DNA of 64,000 nt from positions 1 through 64,000 of the forward strand of contig CAWEVI010000004.1 of NCBI GenBank assembly GCA_963812475.1, given 5' to 3'. Below the pieces are notes generated by a model that saw only the letters and a list, made by a program, of their open reading frames with translations, was not told the DNA's origin and ran no database searches. A program made the position numbers and the translations under genes. Below, piece after piece: positions 33,650 through 42,443 of the stretch. Position 1 is the first letter of the stretch, and each line of letters opens with the position of its first letter. The stretch is from JAMXLO01 sp963812475 (lineage in GTDB: Bacteria; Pseudomonadota; Alphaproteobacteria; Acetobacterales; Acetobacteraceae).

Positions 33650-34789
33650 TCAGCAAAGCGCGGAAAGCAGGCTGTTGCACACATGCGCCATGTCCGCCTC
33701 GCTCAGATCGGGATGGATCGGCAGCGCCAGAATTCGCTGCGCCAGATCCTCCGATACCGGCAGGCGTGCGCCGTCGTGATGGTCGCGATAGGCAGGCTGC
33801 AGATGCAACGGACGCGGATAATAGATCGCGCTGGGAACACCATCCGCGCGCAGCGACGCCTGCACGTGATCGCGCATCGCTGCATCGCGAAGCAGCACCG
33901 AATAGATCGCCCACGCGCCGGTGCTGTCGTTCACGCGTGCCGGCGTGACCACAGCGTTGCCGAGGCGCGAATCGTAATAGCACGCGATGCGTTCGCGAAT
34001 CGCGAGTTCGTCGCCGAACACGGTAAGCTTGGCCAGCAACACTGCCGCCTGGATCGAATCGAGCCGCCCGTTCATGCCGGTGCGCAACACCTCGTATCGT
34101 GTCGTGCCCTCGCCATGCGTGCGCAGGCTGCGGTACAGCGCCGCGCGCTCGTCGCTTTCAGTCATCAGCGCGCCGCCGTCGCCATAGGCGCCGAACGGCT
34201 TGGACGGGAAGAAGCTGGTGGCCGTGGCATCCGCCGCCGTGCCGAGCGGCCGGCCATGCAGCGTACAGCCGAAGCTCTGCGCAAGGTCGTCCAGCGTGAA
34301 CAGCCCCTCGCGTTCGGCGATGGCATTCAACGCGGGCCAATCCGCTGGCTGGCCGAACAGATCGACACCGATCAGAGCACGCGGGCGCAACTTGCCGTCC
34401 CGCCGTACCTCGGCGATGCGGTGCTCCAGATGCCCGGGGTCGATCTGGAACGTGCGCGGATCGACATCGACGAACACCGGTGTCGCACCGAGCACCAACG
34501 GAACCTCCGCGGTCGCGGTATAGGTGAAGGCGGGCAGGAACACCGCGTCGCCGCGGCCGATGTTCTCCGCCATGAAGGCGATCTGGATGGCGTCGGTTCC
34601 CGAACTGACAGCCACGCAATGCTTCGCCCCGCAGAACTTCGCCAGCTCCGCCTCGAGTTCCGCCACCTCGGGTCCGAGAATGAACTGGCAATGCGCCAGA
34701 ACCCCATCCAACCGACGGCGCAACTCCGTGGCGATGCGTGCCTGCTGCGCCTTGAGGTCCAGAAACGGAACGGCAGGGCGCGCGGTCAC
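33650..34789 (-). CDS. DegT/DnrJ/EryC1-family sugar aminotransferase
   Basis: 379 residues. The PLP lysine is Lys197 in SFFPSKPFGAYGDGGAL, preceded by LDDLAQSFG, which holds the phosphate/ring contacts, and followed by GMNGRLDSIQAAVL. It resembles WbpE/PglE-type enzymes that aminate UDP-linked keto-sugars on the route to amino sugars for surface glycans. Its start overlaps the end of the upstream dehydratase gene by 4 bases, so the dehydratase product is probably its substrate in one pathway. Confidence 0.9.
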   Translation of the reverse strand: MTARPAVPFLDLKAQQARIATELRRRLDGVLAHCQFILGPEVAELEAELAKFCGAKHCVAVSSGTDAIQIAFMAENIGRGDAVFLPAFTYTATAEVPLVLGATPVFVDVDPRTFQIDPGHLEHRIAEVRRDGKLRPRALIGVDLFGQPADWPALNAIAEREGLFTLDDLAQSFGCTLHGRPLGTAADATATSFFPSKPFGAYGDGGALMTESDERAALYRSLRTHGEGTTRYEVLRTGMNGRLDSIQAAVLLAKLTVFGDELAIRERIACYYDSRLGNAVVTPARVNDSTGAWAIYSVLLRDAAMRDHVQASLRADGVPSAIYYPRPLHLQPAYRDHHDGARLPVSEDLAQRILALPIHPDLSEADMAHVCNSLLSALC

Positions 34790-36717
34790 GTGCGATTCAC
34801 CACAGGCATCAGTCCTTCTGCATTGTGTTCGAATTCGGTGACGAGCCGTCCGAGCAGCATGAGCGCCAGGCGCGCCTGACCGCCACGCGAGGCGGCGGCG
34901 ATCTCGTCGATGGCGCGCCCCACAATCGCCGGGTCGGCGGTGCGTGGCGCCGCCATCAGCAGGCCGGGATAGCCGGTCGGCGCCGGCGGCTCCTTCCCGT
35001 GGAACAGCTCCTCATGCAGCTTTTCGCCCGGGCGGAGACCGGTGAAACGGATTTCCACGTCGCGCTCCGGCGTCAGTCCGGCCAATCGGATCATCTGGCG
35101 GGCGAGATCCACAATCTTCACCGGTTTGCCCATGTCGAGCACGAAAATGCCGCCCTCCTCGTCGGATGGCAGAGCGGCGTCGCCCGAGCCGACCACGCTC
35201 GCCTGCAACACCAGACCAACCGCCTCGCGTACCGTCATGAAGTAGCGCTGCATGTCCGGATGCGTCACCGTCAGCGGCCCGCCGCGCTCGAGCTGGCGCT
35301 GGAACAGCGGCACCACCGATCCGGTGCTGCCCAGCACGTTGCCGAACCGCACGGTGATGCAGCGCATGCCATGTCCGGAAGCGCGCGCGGAAATGTCCAG
35401 TGCCTGGCAATACATTTCGGCAAGCCGCTTCGACGCGCCCATCACCGACGTCGGGTTCACCGCCTTGTCGGTCGAGATCAGCACCATGGCCCGCGCACCC
35501 ACGCTCCGTGCCGCGTCTGCCACGTGACGCGTCCCGGCGACATTGGTGAGCAGCCCCTCGAGCGGGTTGGCCTCGACCATCGGCACGTGCTTCAGCGCGG
35601 CGGCGTGAAACACCAGTTCCGGCCGCCACTGCTCGAACACCGCACGAACGCGCGCCTCGTCGCGGATGTCGGCGATCAAAAACTCGCGCGCGACGTGCGG
35701 ATGGCGTTCGGCGAGTTCGAGGTCGATCAGCCAGAGCGCGTACTCGCCATTGTCGAGCAGGATCAGCCGCTCGGGGCCAAGCGTGGCGACCTGGCGCGCC
35801 AGCTCGCTGCCGATGGTGCCGCCGGCGCCGGTAACGATGACGCGTCTGCCCTGGATCAGCCGCGCCATGCCCTCGCGGTCGAGCGGCACCTGAGGGCGGT
35901 TCAGCAGGTCCTCGATGGCCATGGGCCGCAGTTCGAGCTGGCGCGGCCCACCCGTCAGCGCCGAAGGATCGAGCGACGTGGGGCGTGGCGCACGGCGAAT
36001 GCGCATGCCGTAGCGTTCGGCCTGCTCTACCAGGACCGAGAGCGACTGCCCGGACAGATCCGGCGTGGCGACCACAAGCATGTCCGGCAGCCTGCCCTCG
36101 CCATCGAGGCGTTCCAGGACGGTCGCGGCATCGCCGATCGAGCCGACGAACGGATAGCCATGGATGCGCCGCCCGGTCTGACGCGAGCCGACCGCCAGCA
36201 GCCCTTCCACCCGCAGCGCCTGCCGCCGGTCGCCGATCAGCGCGTGGAGGAACAGATCGACATCCTCGGCCGCACCGACCAGCAGGGCCGAGGGCACATG
36301 GGCCGCATAGGCGCCAGGGAGTTTCCCGCCCGGGCGCTGGCGCAACCGGCGATAGGCAACTCGTGGAGCACCCAGCAGAACCAGAAGTGTCAGCGCCTGC
36401 ACCGCGGGGAAAGCCGGATTGGCGGACGCCGTCCCGACCAAAGCCGTCAGGCCCGCGAACAGGGCCGCGCCCAGCAGGCTGGTATAGGCAACGGCGAGCA
36501 GATCGCCGATGCCGGCAAAGCGCCAATATTGCCACGGCAGCCGGAACGGCAACCCTGCCAGCAGCAGTGTCGCCGCGCCGGCGGCGGGCAGCCACAGCGG
36601 ATGCAGCCAGTCTCCCGACGGGTCGGCAATTGCACGGGCAAGCGGCACGGCCAGCGCAGCCAGCGCCCCGTCCAGGGCTATGTTCAGGGCGACTCGTATC
36701 AGCGGACGCGTGGCCAT
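34786..36717 (-). CDS. Membrane-bound nucleotide-sugar 4,6-dehydratase (WbpM/CapD type)
   Basis: 643 residues from the ATG at 36717 with AGGGGC six bases upstream. Four membrane segments occupy about 1-110, a CoA-binding-like region (LVGAAEDVDLFLHALIGD) follows, and the short-chain dehydrogenase domain begins at RVIVTGAGGTIGSELARQ. The catalytic site reads ISTDKAVNPTSVMGASKRLAEMY, with Met in place of the usual Tyr, exactly as in WbpM-type enzymes (Ser-Met-Lys). RFGNVLGSTGSVVPLF and TGLRPGEKLHEELF are further family marks. It converts UDP-GlcNAc to its 4-keto-6-deoxy form at the inner membrane. The coupled aminotransferase follows. Confidence 0.9.
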   Translation of the reverse strand: MATRPLIRVALNIALDGALAALAVPLARAIADPSGDWLHPLWLPAAGAATLLLAGLPFRLPWQYWRFAGIGDLLAVAYTSLLGAALFAGLTALVGTASANPAFPAVQALTLLVLLGAPRVAYRRLRQRPGGKLPGAYAAHVPSALLVGAAEDVDLFLHALIGDRRQALRVEGLLAVGSRQTGRRIHGYPFVGSIGDAATVLERLDGEGRLPDMLVVATPDLSGQSLSVLVEQAERYGMRIRRAPRPTSLDPSALTGGPRQLELRPMAIEDLLNRPQVPLDREGMARLIQGRRVIVTGAGGTIGSELARQVATLGPERLILLDNGEYALWLIDLELAERHPHVAREFLIADIRDEARVRAVFEQWRPELVFHAAALKHVPMVEANPLEGLLTNVAGTRHVADAARSVGARAMVLISTDKAVNPTSVMGASKRLAEMYCQALDISARASGHGMRCITVRFGNVLGSTGSVVPLFQRQLERGGPLTVTHPDMQRYFMTVREAVGLVLQASVVGSGDAALPSDEEGGIFVLDMGKPVKIVDLARQMIRLAGLTPERDVEIRFTGLRPGEKLHEELFHGKEPPAPTGYPGLLMAAPRTADPAIVGRAIDEIAAASRGGQARLALMLLGRLVTEFEHNAEGLMPVVNRT

Positions 36718-36930
36718 GGCGGCCCCTATAGCCCAGTGCGCCTGACCCGTCATACCCCACGACCGCCGCCGGGCCGTGCGGCCTGAAAACCACAGATTCA
36801 CTATCGCGTCCGGTCGTGATTGGGTCGATACTGTCGGGCGCGTGGGGACGCAGCGAGTGCGGTCCATGCCCGGGCAATCCAAGACCACAGCGACGGCCGA
36901 GATGCCTTGGCCGCGAAGGGAACGTACGCA

Positions 36931-38277
36931 ATGCGAACCAAGAGTAGTGTCACCCGCCGTACCGCGCTCAAGTTGGGCGCCGCCGCAACCGCGCTGCCGC
37001 TGGTGCACATCCGCACCGCGGGCGCGGCGGGCAAACTGAGCCTTGCACTATGGGATCACTGGGTCCCCACCGGCAACGCAGCCATGAAGCAGCTCGTGGA
37101 TGCCTGGGCCGAGAAGAACAAGGTCGATGTGCAACTCGATTTCCTCACGGCCATCGGCAACAAGATCAACATCACGATGGCCGCGGAGGCACAGGCCAAG
37201 ACTGGGCACGACGTGTATGCGTTCAATTCATGGACCGTGCAGCAGTACGGCGACAGCCTCGTGCCGATGGACGACGTGATGAAGTCGCTGATCGCGAAAT
37301 ACGGCAAGCTGGGACACGCCTACGAATATCTTGGTGTCGCCAATGGGCATTGGCTGGCGGTTCCGGTGGGCTGGGGCTCCGCGCCGCTGACACCGTGTGC
37401 GCGCATCAGCATGATGAAGAAGTTTGCCAACATCGACGTGCAGGCCTGGTATCCGGCGCACGAAACGTCGCCTGACGCGGCGAAGGACTGGACATATGAT
37501 ACTCAGTTGAAATTCGCCGAGGCGTCGCTGAAGAGTGGATTTCCAATCGGTTTCGGTTGTGGGTCCGGAAGCACCGACGCCAATCAGACATGGGGCGCCA
37601 CCTTTGGTGCGTTCGGCGCCGATCTGGTCGATGCCAAGGGCAATATAACGATCGACTCGGACAACGTGATGGCGGTCATGGAGTACTGCCAGAAGATGGT
37701 GAAGTTCATGCCGCCGGATGCGGTGAGCTGGGACGACGCCTCGAACAACCGTGCCCTGATTTCGGGCAAGGCGGCGCTGATCTGGAACCCGCCCTCCGCC
37801 TGGGCCGTGGCCAAGCGCGATGCGCCGCAGGTGGCGGAAGACTGCTGGACATTCCCGAATCCGCTGGGACCGAAGGGGCGTCTGGTGCCGCACCGGCCGT
37901 ATTTCTGGGGCGTCTGGTCCTTCTCAAAAAATCAAAGCGCGGGCAAGGAGATCATCGAATACCTGTCGCAGCGTGAGCAGGTCGAGTCACTCGCGGCCGC
38001 TGTCGCAGGCTACGACATCCCGCCCTTTGAATCGATGTCCGACCTGAAGATCTGGAGCGAGGTCGAACCGCCGAAAGGCACCATTTACAATTACCCGGTT
38101 CGTCCGTGGCACCACGCCGAATACTATGTGCCCGGCTCTTCGGCTCCGCCCGATATCGCCGTGCAGATCTGGAACCGCAACATCAACCCCGGCATGGTGT
38201 CGCGGCTGATGTCCGGCCAGACGATCAAGCAGTCGATCGCCTGGGCGAAGGACGAGCTGGAAGGCTTCGTGCGCTGA
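36931..38277 (+). CDS. ABC-type extracellular solute-binding protein, first of tandem pair
   Basis: 448 residues. The Tat signal is VTRRTALKLGAAATALPLVHIRTAGAA. The mature protein begins LSLALWDHWVPTGNAAMKQLVDAWAEKNKVDVQ, the opening of family 1 sugar-type binding proteins, and later has GKAALIWNPPSAWAVAKRDAP and WTFPNPLGPKGRL. It binds an unidentified solute in the periplasm. The next gene is a close paralogue, and neither permease nor ATPase genes are adjacent. A strong hairpin terminator separates the two, so this copy is probably a single-gene transcript. Confidence 0.85.
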   Translation: MRTKSSVTRRTALKLGAAATALPLVHIRTAGAAGKLSLALWDHWVPTGNAAMKQLVDAWAEKNKVDVQLDFLTAIGNKINITMAAEAQAKTGHDVYAFNSWTVQQYGDSLVPMDDVMKSLIAKYGKLGHAYEYLGVANGHWLAVPVGWGSAPLTPCARISMMKKFANIDVQAWYPAHETSPDAAKDWTYDTQLKFAEASLKSGFPIGFGCGSGSTDANQTWGATFGAFGADLVDAKGNITIDSDNVMAVMEYCQKMVKFMPPDAVSWDDASNNRALISGKAALIWNPPSAWAVAKRDAPQVAEDCWTFPNPLGPKGRLVPHRPYFWGVWSFSKNQSAGKEIIEYLSQREQVESLAAAVAGYDIPPFESMSDLKIWSEVEPPKGTIYNYPVRPWHHAEYYVPGSSAPPDIAVQIWNRNINPGMVSRLMSGQTIKQSIAWAKDELEGFVR

Positions 38278-38315
38278 GCCGACGCTTCACGGCCTGTCCT
38301 TGAATGGATGCGAAG

Positions 38316-38338
38316 GGCCGCGGCGCGCCGCGGCCTTT
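38316..38338 (+). terminator. Rho-independent terminator after first tandem binding protein
   Basis: GGCCGCGGCGCGCCGCGGCC is a perfect 20-base palindrome followed by TTT. It stands 38 bases after the stop codon of the upstream gene, in the right orientation and position to end its transcript. Confidence 0.7.
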
Positions 38339-38521
38339 CCGCACTCGCGTGCCGGCGGCTTCTGGACGATACTGGTCATGTCGCGCCACTGACGTGGCGA
38401 CTTCCCGCAGACTCCAACGTCCGGGCGATCGCCGAAGGTGATGCGACCGCGGGCCGCGCCCGCGCCGTCCAGGGTTGCAACAATGGCCGACGTCAATTCG
38501 GCCGCAATGGGAGCTCGCGCG

Positions 38522-39862
38522 ATGCCCAGTCAACGTCGTCCCGTGACACGCCGCAATGCGCTCAAATTCAGTGCCGCGGCCGCTGCCCTGCCGCTGGTGC
38601 ATATCCGCACCGCCGGCGCGGCCGGAAAGCTGAGCCTCGCACTGTGGGACCACTGGGTCCCCACCGGCGACGTCGCAATGAAGAAGCTGGTCGATGCCTG
38701 GGCCGAGAAGAACAAGGTCGACGTGCAGCTCGATTTCCTGTCCGCCAACCTGATCGTTACCAGAGCGGCGGAGGCTCAGGCCAGGTCCGGACACGATGTC
38801 TTCGCCTTCGACCAGTGGGCCGTGCAGCAGTACGCCGACAGCCTCGATCCGATTGACGATGTGATGCAGCGGCTGATCGGCAAATACGGCAAGCTGGGCC
38901 GAGCCTACGAATATCTCGGCGTGGTCAACAAGCACTGGATGGCGGTGCCGGTTGCCTGGGGTTCCGCGCCGCTGCCGCCTTGTGGCCGCATCAGCATGCT
39001 CAAGCAGTTCTGCGGCGTTGACGTGCAGGCCTGGTTCCCCGCGCAACCTGGGACGCCGGAAGCGAGCAAGGACTGGACCTACGAGACGCAGCTCAAGATG
39101 GCGGAGGCCATGTTCAAGGCCGGCTACCCGATCGGCTTCGGCTGCGGCCAGAACAGCACCGACGCCAATCAGACGTGGGGCGCCACGTTCGGTGCCTTCG
39201 GCGCCGATCTGGTCAACGCCAAGGGCGAGATCACCATCGATTCTGACAGCGTGATGGCGGTGATGGAATATTGCCAGAAGATGGTGAAGTTCATGCCATC
39301 CGAGGCGGTCCAGTGGGACGATGCCTCCAACAATCGCGCGTTGATTTCCGGCAAGGCCGCGTTGATCTGGAATCCGCCTTCTGCCTGGGCGGTGGCCAAG
39401 CGCGACGCGCCCCAGGTGGCGGCGGATTGCTGGACGTTTCCAAATCCGACGGGCCCCAAGGGCCGGCTTGTGCCGCACCGGCCGTTCTTCTGGGGAATTT
39501 GGAGCTTTGCCTCGAACAAGACGGCGGCACGAGAACTGATCGACCATCTGTCACAGCGTGAGCAGGTCGAGCAGCTTGCCGCTCCGGTCTCTGGCTATGA
39601 CATTCCGCCGTTCCAATCCATGACCGACCTCAGCATCTGGAGCAACGTCGAGCCGCCGAAGGGCACCATCTACAACTATCCGGTGCGTCCCTGGCATGAC
39701 GCGGAATACTACATTCCCGGTTCCTCAGCCCCGCCCGAAATCGCTGTGCAGATCTGGAACCGCTATGTGGTCCCGGGCATGGTGGGCCGGCTGTTGACAG
39801 GCCAGTCGATCAAACAGTCACTCGCGTGGGGCAAGGACGAGCTGGAGGGCTTTGTCCGCTAA
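38522..39862 (+). CDS. ABC-type extracellular solute-binding protein, second of tandem pair
   Basis: 446 residues from the ATG at 38522 with GGGAG eight bases upstream. The Tat signal is VTRRNALKFSAAAAALPLVHIRT. It is colinear with the upstream paralogue over the whole length and shares most residues, including DHWVPTG, GHDVFAFDQWAVQQYADS, GKAALIWNPPSAWAVAKRDAP and the end ELEGFVR. The pocket-lining central part differs most (SANLIVTRAAEAQ, GVVNKHWMAVPVAWGSAPLPPCGRISM). It arose by tandem duplication, and its partner transporter is not in the window. Confidence 0.85.
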   Translation: MPSQRRPVTRRNALKFSAAAAALPLVHIRTAGAAGKLSLALWDHWVPTGDVAMKKLVDAWAEKNKVDVQLDFLSANLIVTRAAEAQARSGHDVFAFDQWAVQQYADSLDPIDDVMQRLIGKYGKLGRAYEYLGVVNKHWMAVPVAWGSAPLPPCGRISMLKQFCGVDVQAWFPAQPGTPEASKDWTYETQLKMAEAMFKAGYPIGFGCGQNSTDANQTWGATFGAFGADLVNAKGEITIDSDSVMAVMEYCQKMVKFMPSEAVQWDDASNNRALISGKAALIWNPPSAWAVAKRDAPQVAADCWTFPNPTGPKGRLVPHRPFFWGIWSFASNKTAARELIDHLSQREQVEQLAAPVSGYDIPPFQSMTDLSIWSNVEPPKGTIYNYPVRPWHDAEYYIPGSSAPPEIAVQIWNRYVVPGMVGRLLTGQSIKQSLAWGKDELEGFVR

Positions 39863-39959
39863 GCAACTGCCGCGGGCCAGGCACACCGACTGGAGCAACC
39901 CCGTGCCTATGCCAGACCACGCAGCACGGAGCTTGCGCTCCGTGCCCATTGCTGGTTTC

Positions 39960-40211
39960 TCAGCCTGCCAGGAGCTCTATTCGCGGGGTCCTTCCAAGCT
40001 CCATTACCACGCGAGCCCAGTGCTCGATGAGGTCGGTATCGAATCCCCAGGCTGCACGCTCATGCATTGCGACTGCGAATTCATGGGCTTTCGTCGGCGA
40101 GGCGGAAAGCAGTATCCGAGCCGTCTCGACAGCGCCGCGCGGCACTGACGGCGAAATCCGCCGGACCGAGCTTTCGGTGTCCTCGGCAAGGAACGGGTTC
40201 ACATCGTCCAT
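39960..40211 (-). CDS. Small hypothetical protein
   Basis: 83 residues with ATG at 40211 and a GGGGATG stretch upstream. The sequence has a normal helical, charged composition (VETARILLSASPTKAHEFAVAMHERAAWGFDTDLIEHWARVVMELG) with no signal or membrane segment. I do not recognise it. It lies downstream of the pyruvate oxidase gene on the same strand. It could be a shadow frame, but its codon use looks coding. Confidence 0.4.
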   Translation of the reverse strand: MDDVNPFLAEDTESSVRRISPSVPRGAVETARILLSASPTKAHEFAVAMHERAAWGFDTDLIEHWARVVMELGRTPRIELLAG

Positions 40212-40386
40212 GTTGCATCCCCATCGTTTTGACGGGCGATTTCTGCCGGTATCGAGACGGCGAGGCTATGACCTGCTTCACACTCGGCAGGCGGGGTACC
40301 AACTGTCAGGATGCAAACCTGGCCACTGTTCCCAGTGACACCTGTGATTGGAGCACCACCGCCCGGTGTGCAGGATTGGTCCTCCG

Positions 40387-42120
40387 TCAGCGCCACAAAT
40401 TTGATTTTGCGAGGTCGATGATCTCATCGTGCCTGCCGCTCAGCAACGCCTTGACCATGTAGAGCGTGAAGCCCTTCGCCATCTCCGCGGTGATGGAGGG
40501 AGGCATGGCAAGTTCCGTCCGGTTGACGACGGCATCAACCAGTACCGGGCCGTCATGCGCCAAGGCAGCGGCAATGCCAGCCTCGACATCGGCCGGATCT
40601 TCGAGCCTGATTCCGCGAATACCGACAGCTTCGGCCATGGCTGCGAAGTTCGGATTCCGGAGTTCCGTGCCGGTCGGAAGAAAGCCTGTCGACTTCTGCT
40701 CGAGCTCGATGAAGCCGAGCGCACCGTTATTGAACACCACGACCTTCACGGGCAGTTGGAGTTGTGCAAGGCTCACAAAGTCTCCCATCAGCATGGTGAA
40801 GCCGCCATCGCCCGACAGAGAGATCACCTGACGCCCGGGAAATGCCGCCTGGGCGCCCACCGCCTGAGCCATCGCATTGGCCATCGAACCGTGCCAGAAC
40901 GACCCGATGAGCCGCCGCTTGCCATTCATGACCAGATAGCGTGCGGCCCATACCGTCGGAAGGCCGACATCGCAGGTGAAGACAGCGTCCGCCGTGGCCT
41001 GATTGCTGATTTCCTTCGCGACCTGCTGCGGGTGCAGCAGTCCCTTCCCAGGCTTGCCGGTGGCGAGATCATCCAAGGCCTGGCGTGCTTTCGCGTAGTG
41101 CTCCTGCGCACGCGCGAGATGGGTACCGTCACCCTTTTGCTCCAGTAACGGCAGCAGCGCTGTGATGGTCGCCTTCACATCGCCGACCGCGCCCAGATCG
41201 ACCATGGCGCGACGACCGATATTCTCCGCCCTGATGTCAACCTGCGCGATACGAACCCCCGCTTGTTGCGGATAGAATTGACGATAGGGAAAATCGGTCC
41301 CGAGCATGAGCAGAACGTCGCAGTCCAGCATGGCATAGTAACCCGAGGAAAAACCGATCAACCCTGTCATACCCACATCGTAAGGGTTTTCCCACTCCAC
41401 GTGCTCCTTGCCACGCAACGCATGCACCATCGGCGTCTGAAGGCGCTCGCCCAGCGCCAAAAGCTCGCCATGCGCACCCTCACAGCCAGAACCGCACAGA
41501 ATCGTCACACGGCGGCCGCCATTCAGCATTGCCGCGAGCCGGTCGAGATCTCGTTTCGCCGGCATGACGAGGGGAACCGGCAGCAAAAGACTGTCAACCT
41601 TGGCAGGAGGGGCGGCCGATGCCGGCTGAAGCGCCACGTCGCCGGGCATCACCACCACGGATACGCCGCGCCTCCCGACGGCCTCGCGGATCGCGACCTC
41701 GAGGGTCCGCGGCATCTGATGCGCCCCGGAGACGAGTTCGCAATAGTGGCTGCACTCCTTGAACAGCGTCTCCGGATGAGTCTCCTGGAAATAGCCGGAA
41801 CCAATCTCCGCCGAAGGGATTTGAGCCGCGATAGCGAGAACGGGGACGCGTGATCGATGGCAATCGAAAAGTCCATTGATCAAATGCAGATTGCCAGGTC
41901 CGCAACTTCCCGCGCAAACGGCCAGGCTGCCGGTCAGATGCGCCTCGGCGCCTGCCGCGAAGGCGGCAACTTCTTCGTGCCTGACATGGATCCATTCGAT
42001 CTTGCCTTGCCGGCGGAGCGCATCCGTCAGACCGTTCAGGCTGTCGCCGACAATGCCATAGATCCGCTTGACGCCTGCTGCGGCCAGGGTTTCCCCGAAT
42101 TGATCAGCGACGGTTGCCAT
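40387..42120 (-). CDS. poxB: Pyruvate oxidase/dehydrogenase (quinone), ThDP-dependent
   Basis: 577 residues, close to E. coli PoxB. The N-terminal ThDP domain has GVKRIYGIVGDSLNGLTDALR and the catalytic glutamate in VRHEEVAAFAAGAEA. The middle FAD-type domain follows (VTILCGSGCEGAHGELLAL). The ThDP-pyrophosphate domain has SLSGDGGFTMLMGDFVSL followed by VVVFNNGALGFIELEQ, the GDG-x24-NN motif. The C-terminal KGFTLYMVKALLSG segment resembles the membrane-associating helix of PoxB. It decarboxylates pyruvate to acetate and CO2 and passes electrons to ubiquinone at the inner membrane. AAGGAG stands 8 bases upstream of the ATG. Confidence 0.92.
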   Translation of the reverse strand: MATVADQFGETLAAAGVKRIYGIVGDSLNGLTDALRRQGKIEWIHVRHEEVAAFAAGAEAHLTGSLAVCAGSCGPGNLHLINGLFDCHRSRVPVLAIAAQIPSAEIGSGYFQETHPETLFKECSHYCELVSGAHQMPRTLEVAIREAVGRRGVSVVVMPGDVALQPASAAPPAKVDSLLLPVPLVMPAKRDLDRLAAMLNGGRRVTILCGSGCEGAHGELLALGERLQTPMVHALRGKEHVEWENPYDVGMTGLIGFSSGYYAMLDCDVLLMLGTDFPYRQFYPQQAGVRIAQVDIRAENIGRRAMVDLGAVGDVKATITALLPLLEQKGDGTHLARAQEHYAKARQALDDLATGKPGKGLLHPQQVAKEISNQATADAVFTCDVGLPTVWAARYLVMNGKRRLIGSFWHGSMANAMAQAVGAQAAFPGRQVISLSGDGGFTMLMGDFVSLAQLQLPVKVVVFNNGALGFIELEQKSTGFLPTGTELRNPNFAAMAEAVGIRGIRLEDPADVEAGIAAALAHDGPVLVDAVVNRTELAMPPSITAEMAKGFTLYMVKALLSGRHDEIIDLAKSNLWR

Positions 42121-42443
42121 GATTTCGCTCCTTCCCTCTGCGGCGGACGCAACCGCTCCGATGTGGGCCGCAACGGCGCATTCCGCTCGGCTCGGCCAGC
42201 GAGTTAAGGCCAGCCGCGCAAAAGGTCCAGTCCGACACCCCTTCGCGATCCCGCGCTGCCGTCACCGCGCAAGGTTCTGGCTGCCGCCACCGCAAGCGTC
42301 ATCGCTTGGTCGGTGTGGGTGCTGATCTTGCAACCTTGCAAATGGCGGCACGCGTGATTGGCCTGCGATGCCGATCTGCTGGCGCAACCGCGTCGAACAT
42401 TGACCGTGACCACCTGCACGAACCCGGCGGTCTTCGCACCGGT
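42121..42443. other. Intergenic region without a recognisable gene
   Basis: This gap lies upstream of poxB and downstream of the RMD1-like gene, both on the minus strand, and holds the poxB promoter by position. A direct repeat TTGCAA...TTGCAA occurs near 42328-42341. I cannot identify a firm -35/-10 pair. Open frames here are low-confidence shadows. Confidence 0.35.

Noticed and set aside
34825..36786. Large plus-strand open frame opposite the WbpM-type dehydratase
   Set aside because: Arginine/histidine/glutamine-rich composition typical of an antisense shadow in high-GC DNA; the minus strand holds a complete, motif-bearing enzyme.
40199..40396. Short minus-strand frame after the pyruvate oxidase gene
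   Set aside because: GTG start inside the poxB end, no recognisable pattern, and overlap with another small frame; too weak to report.
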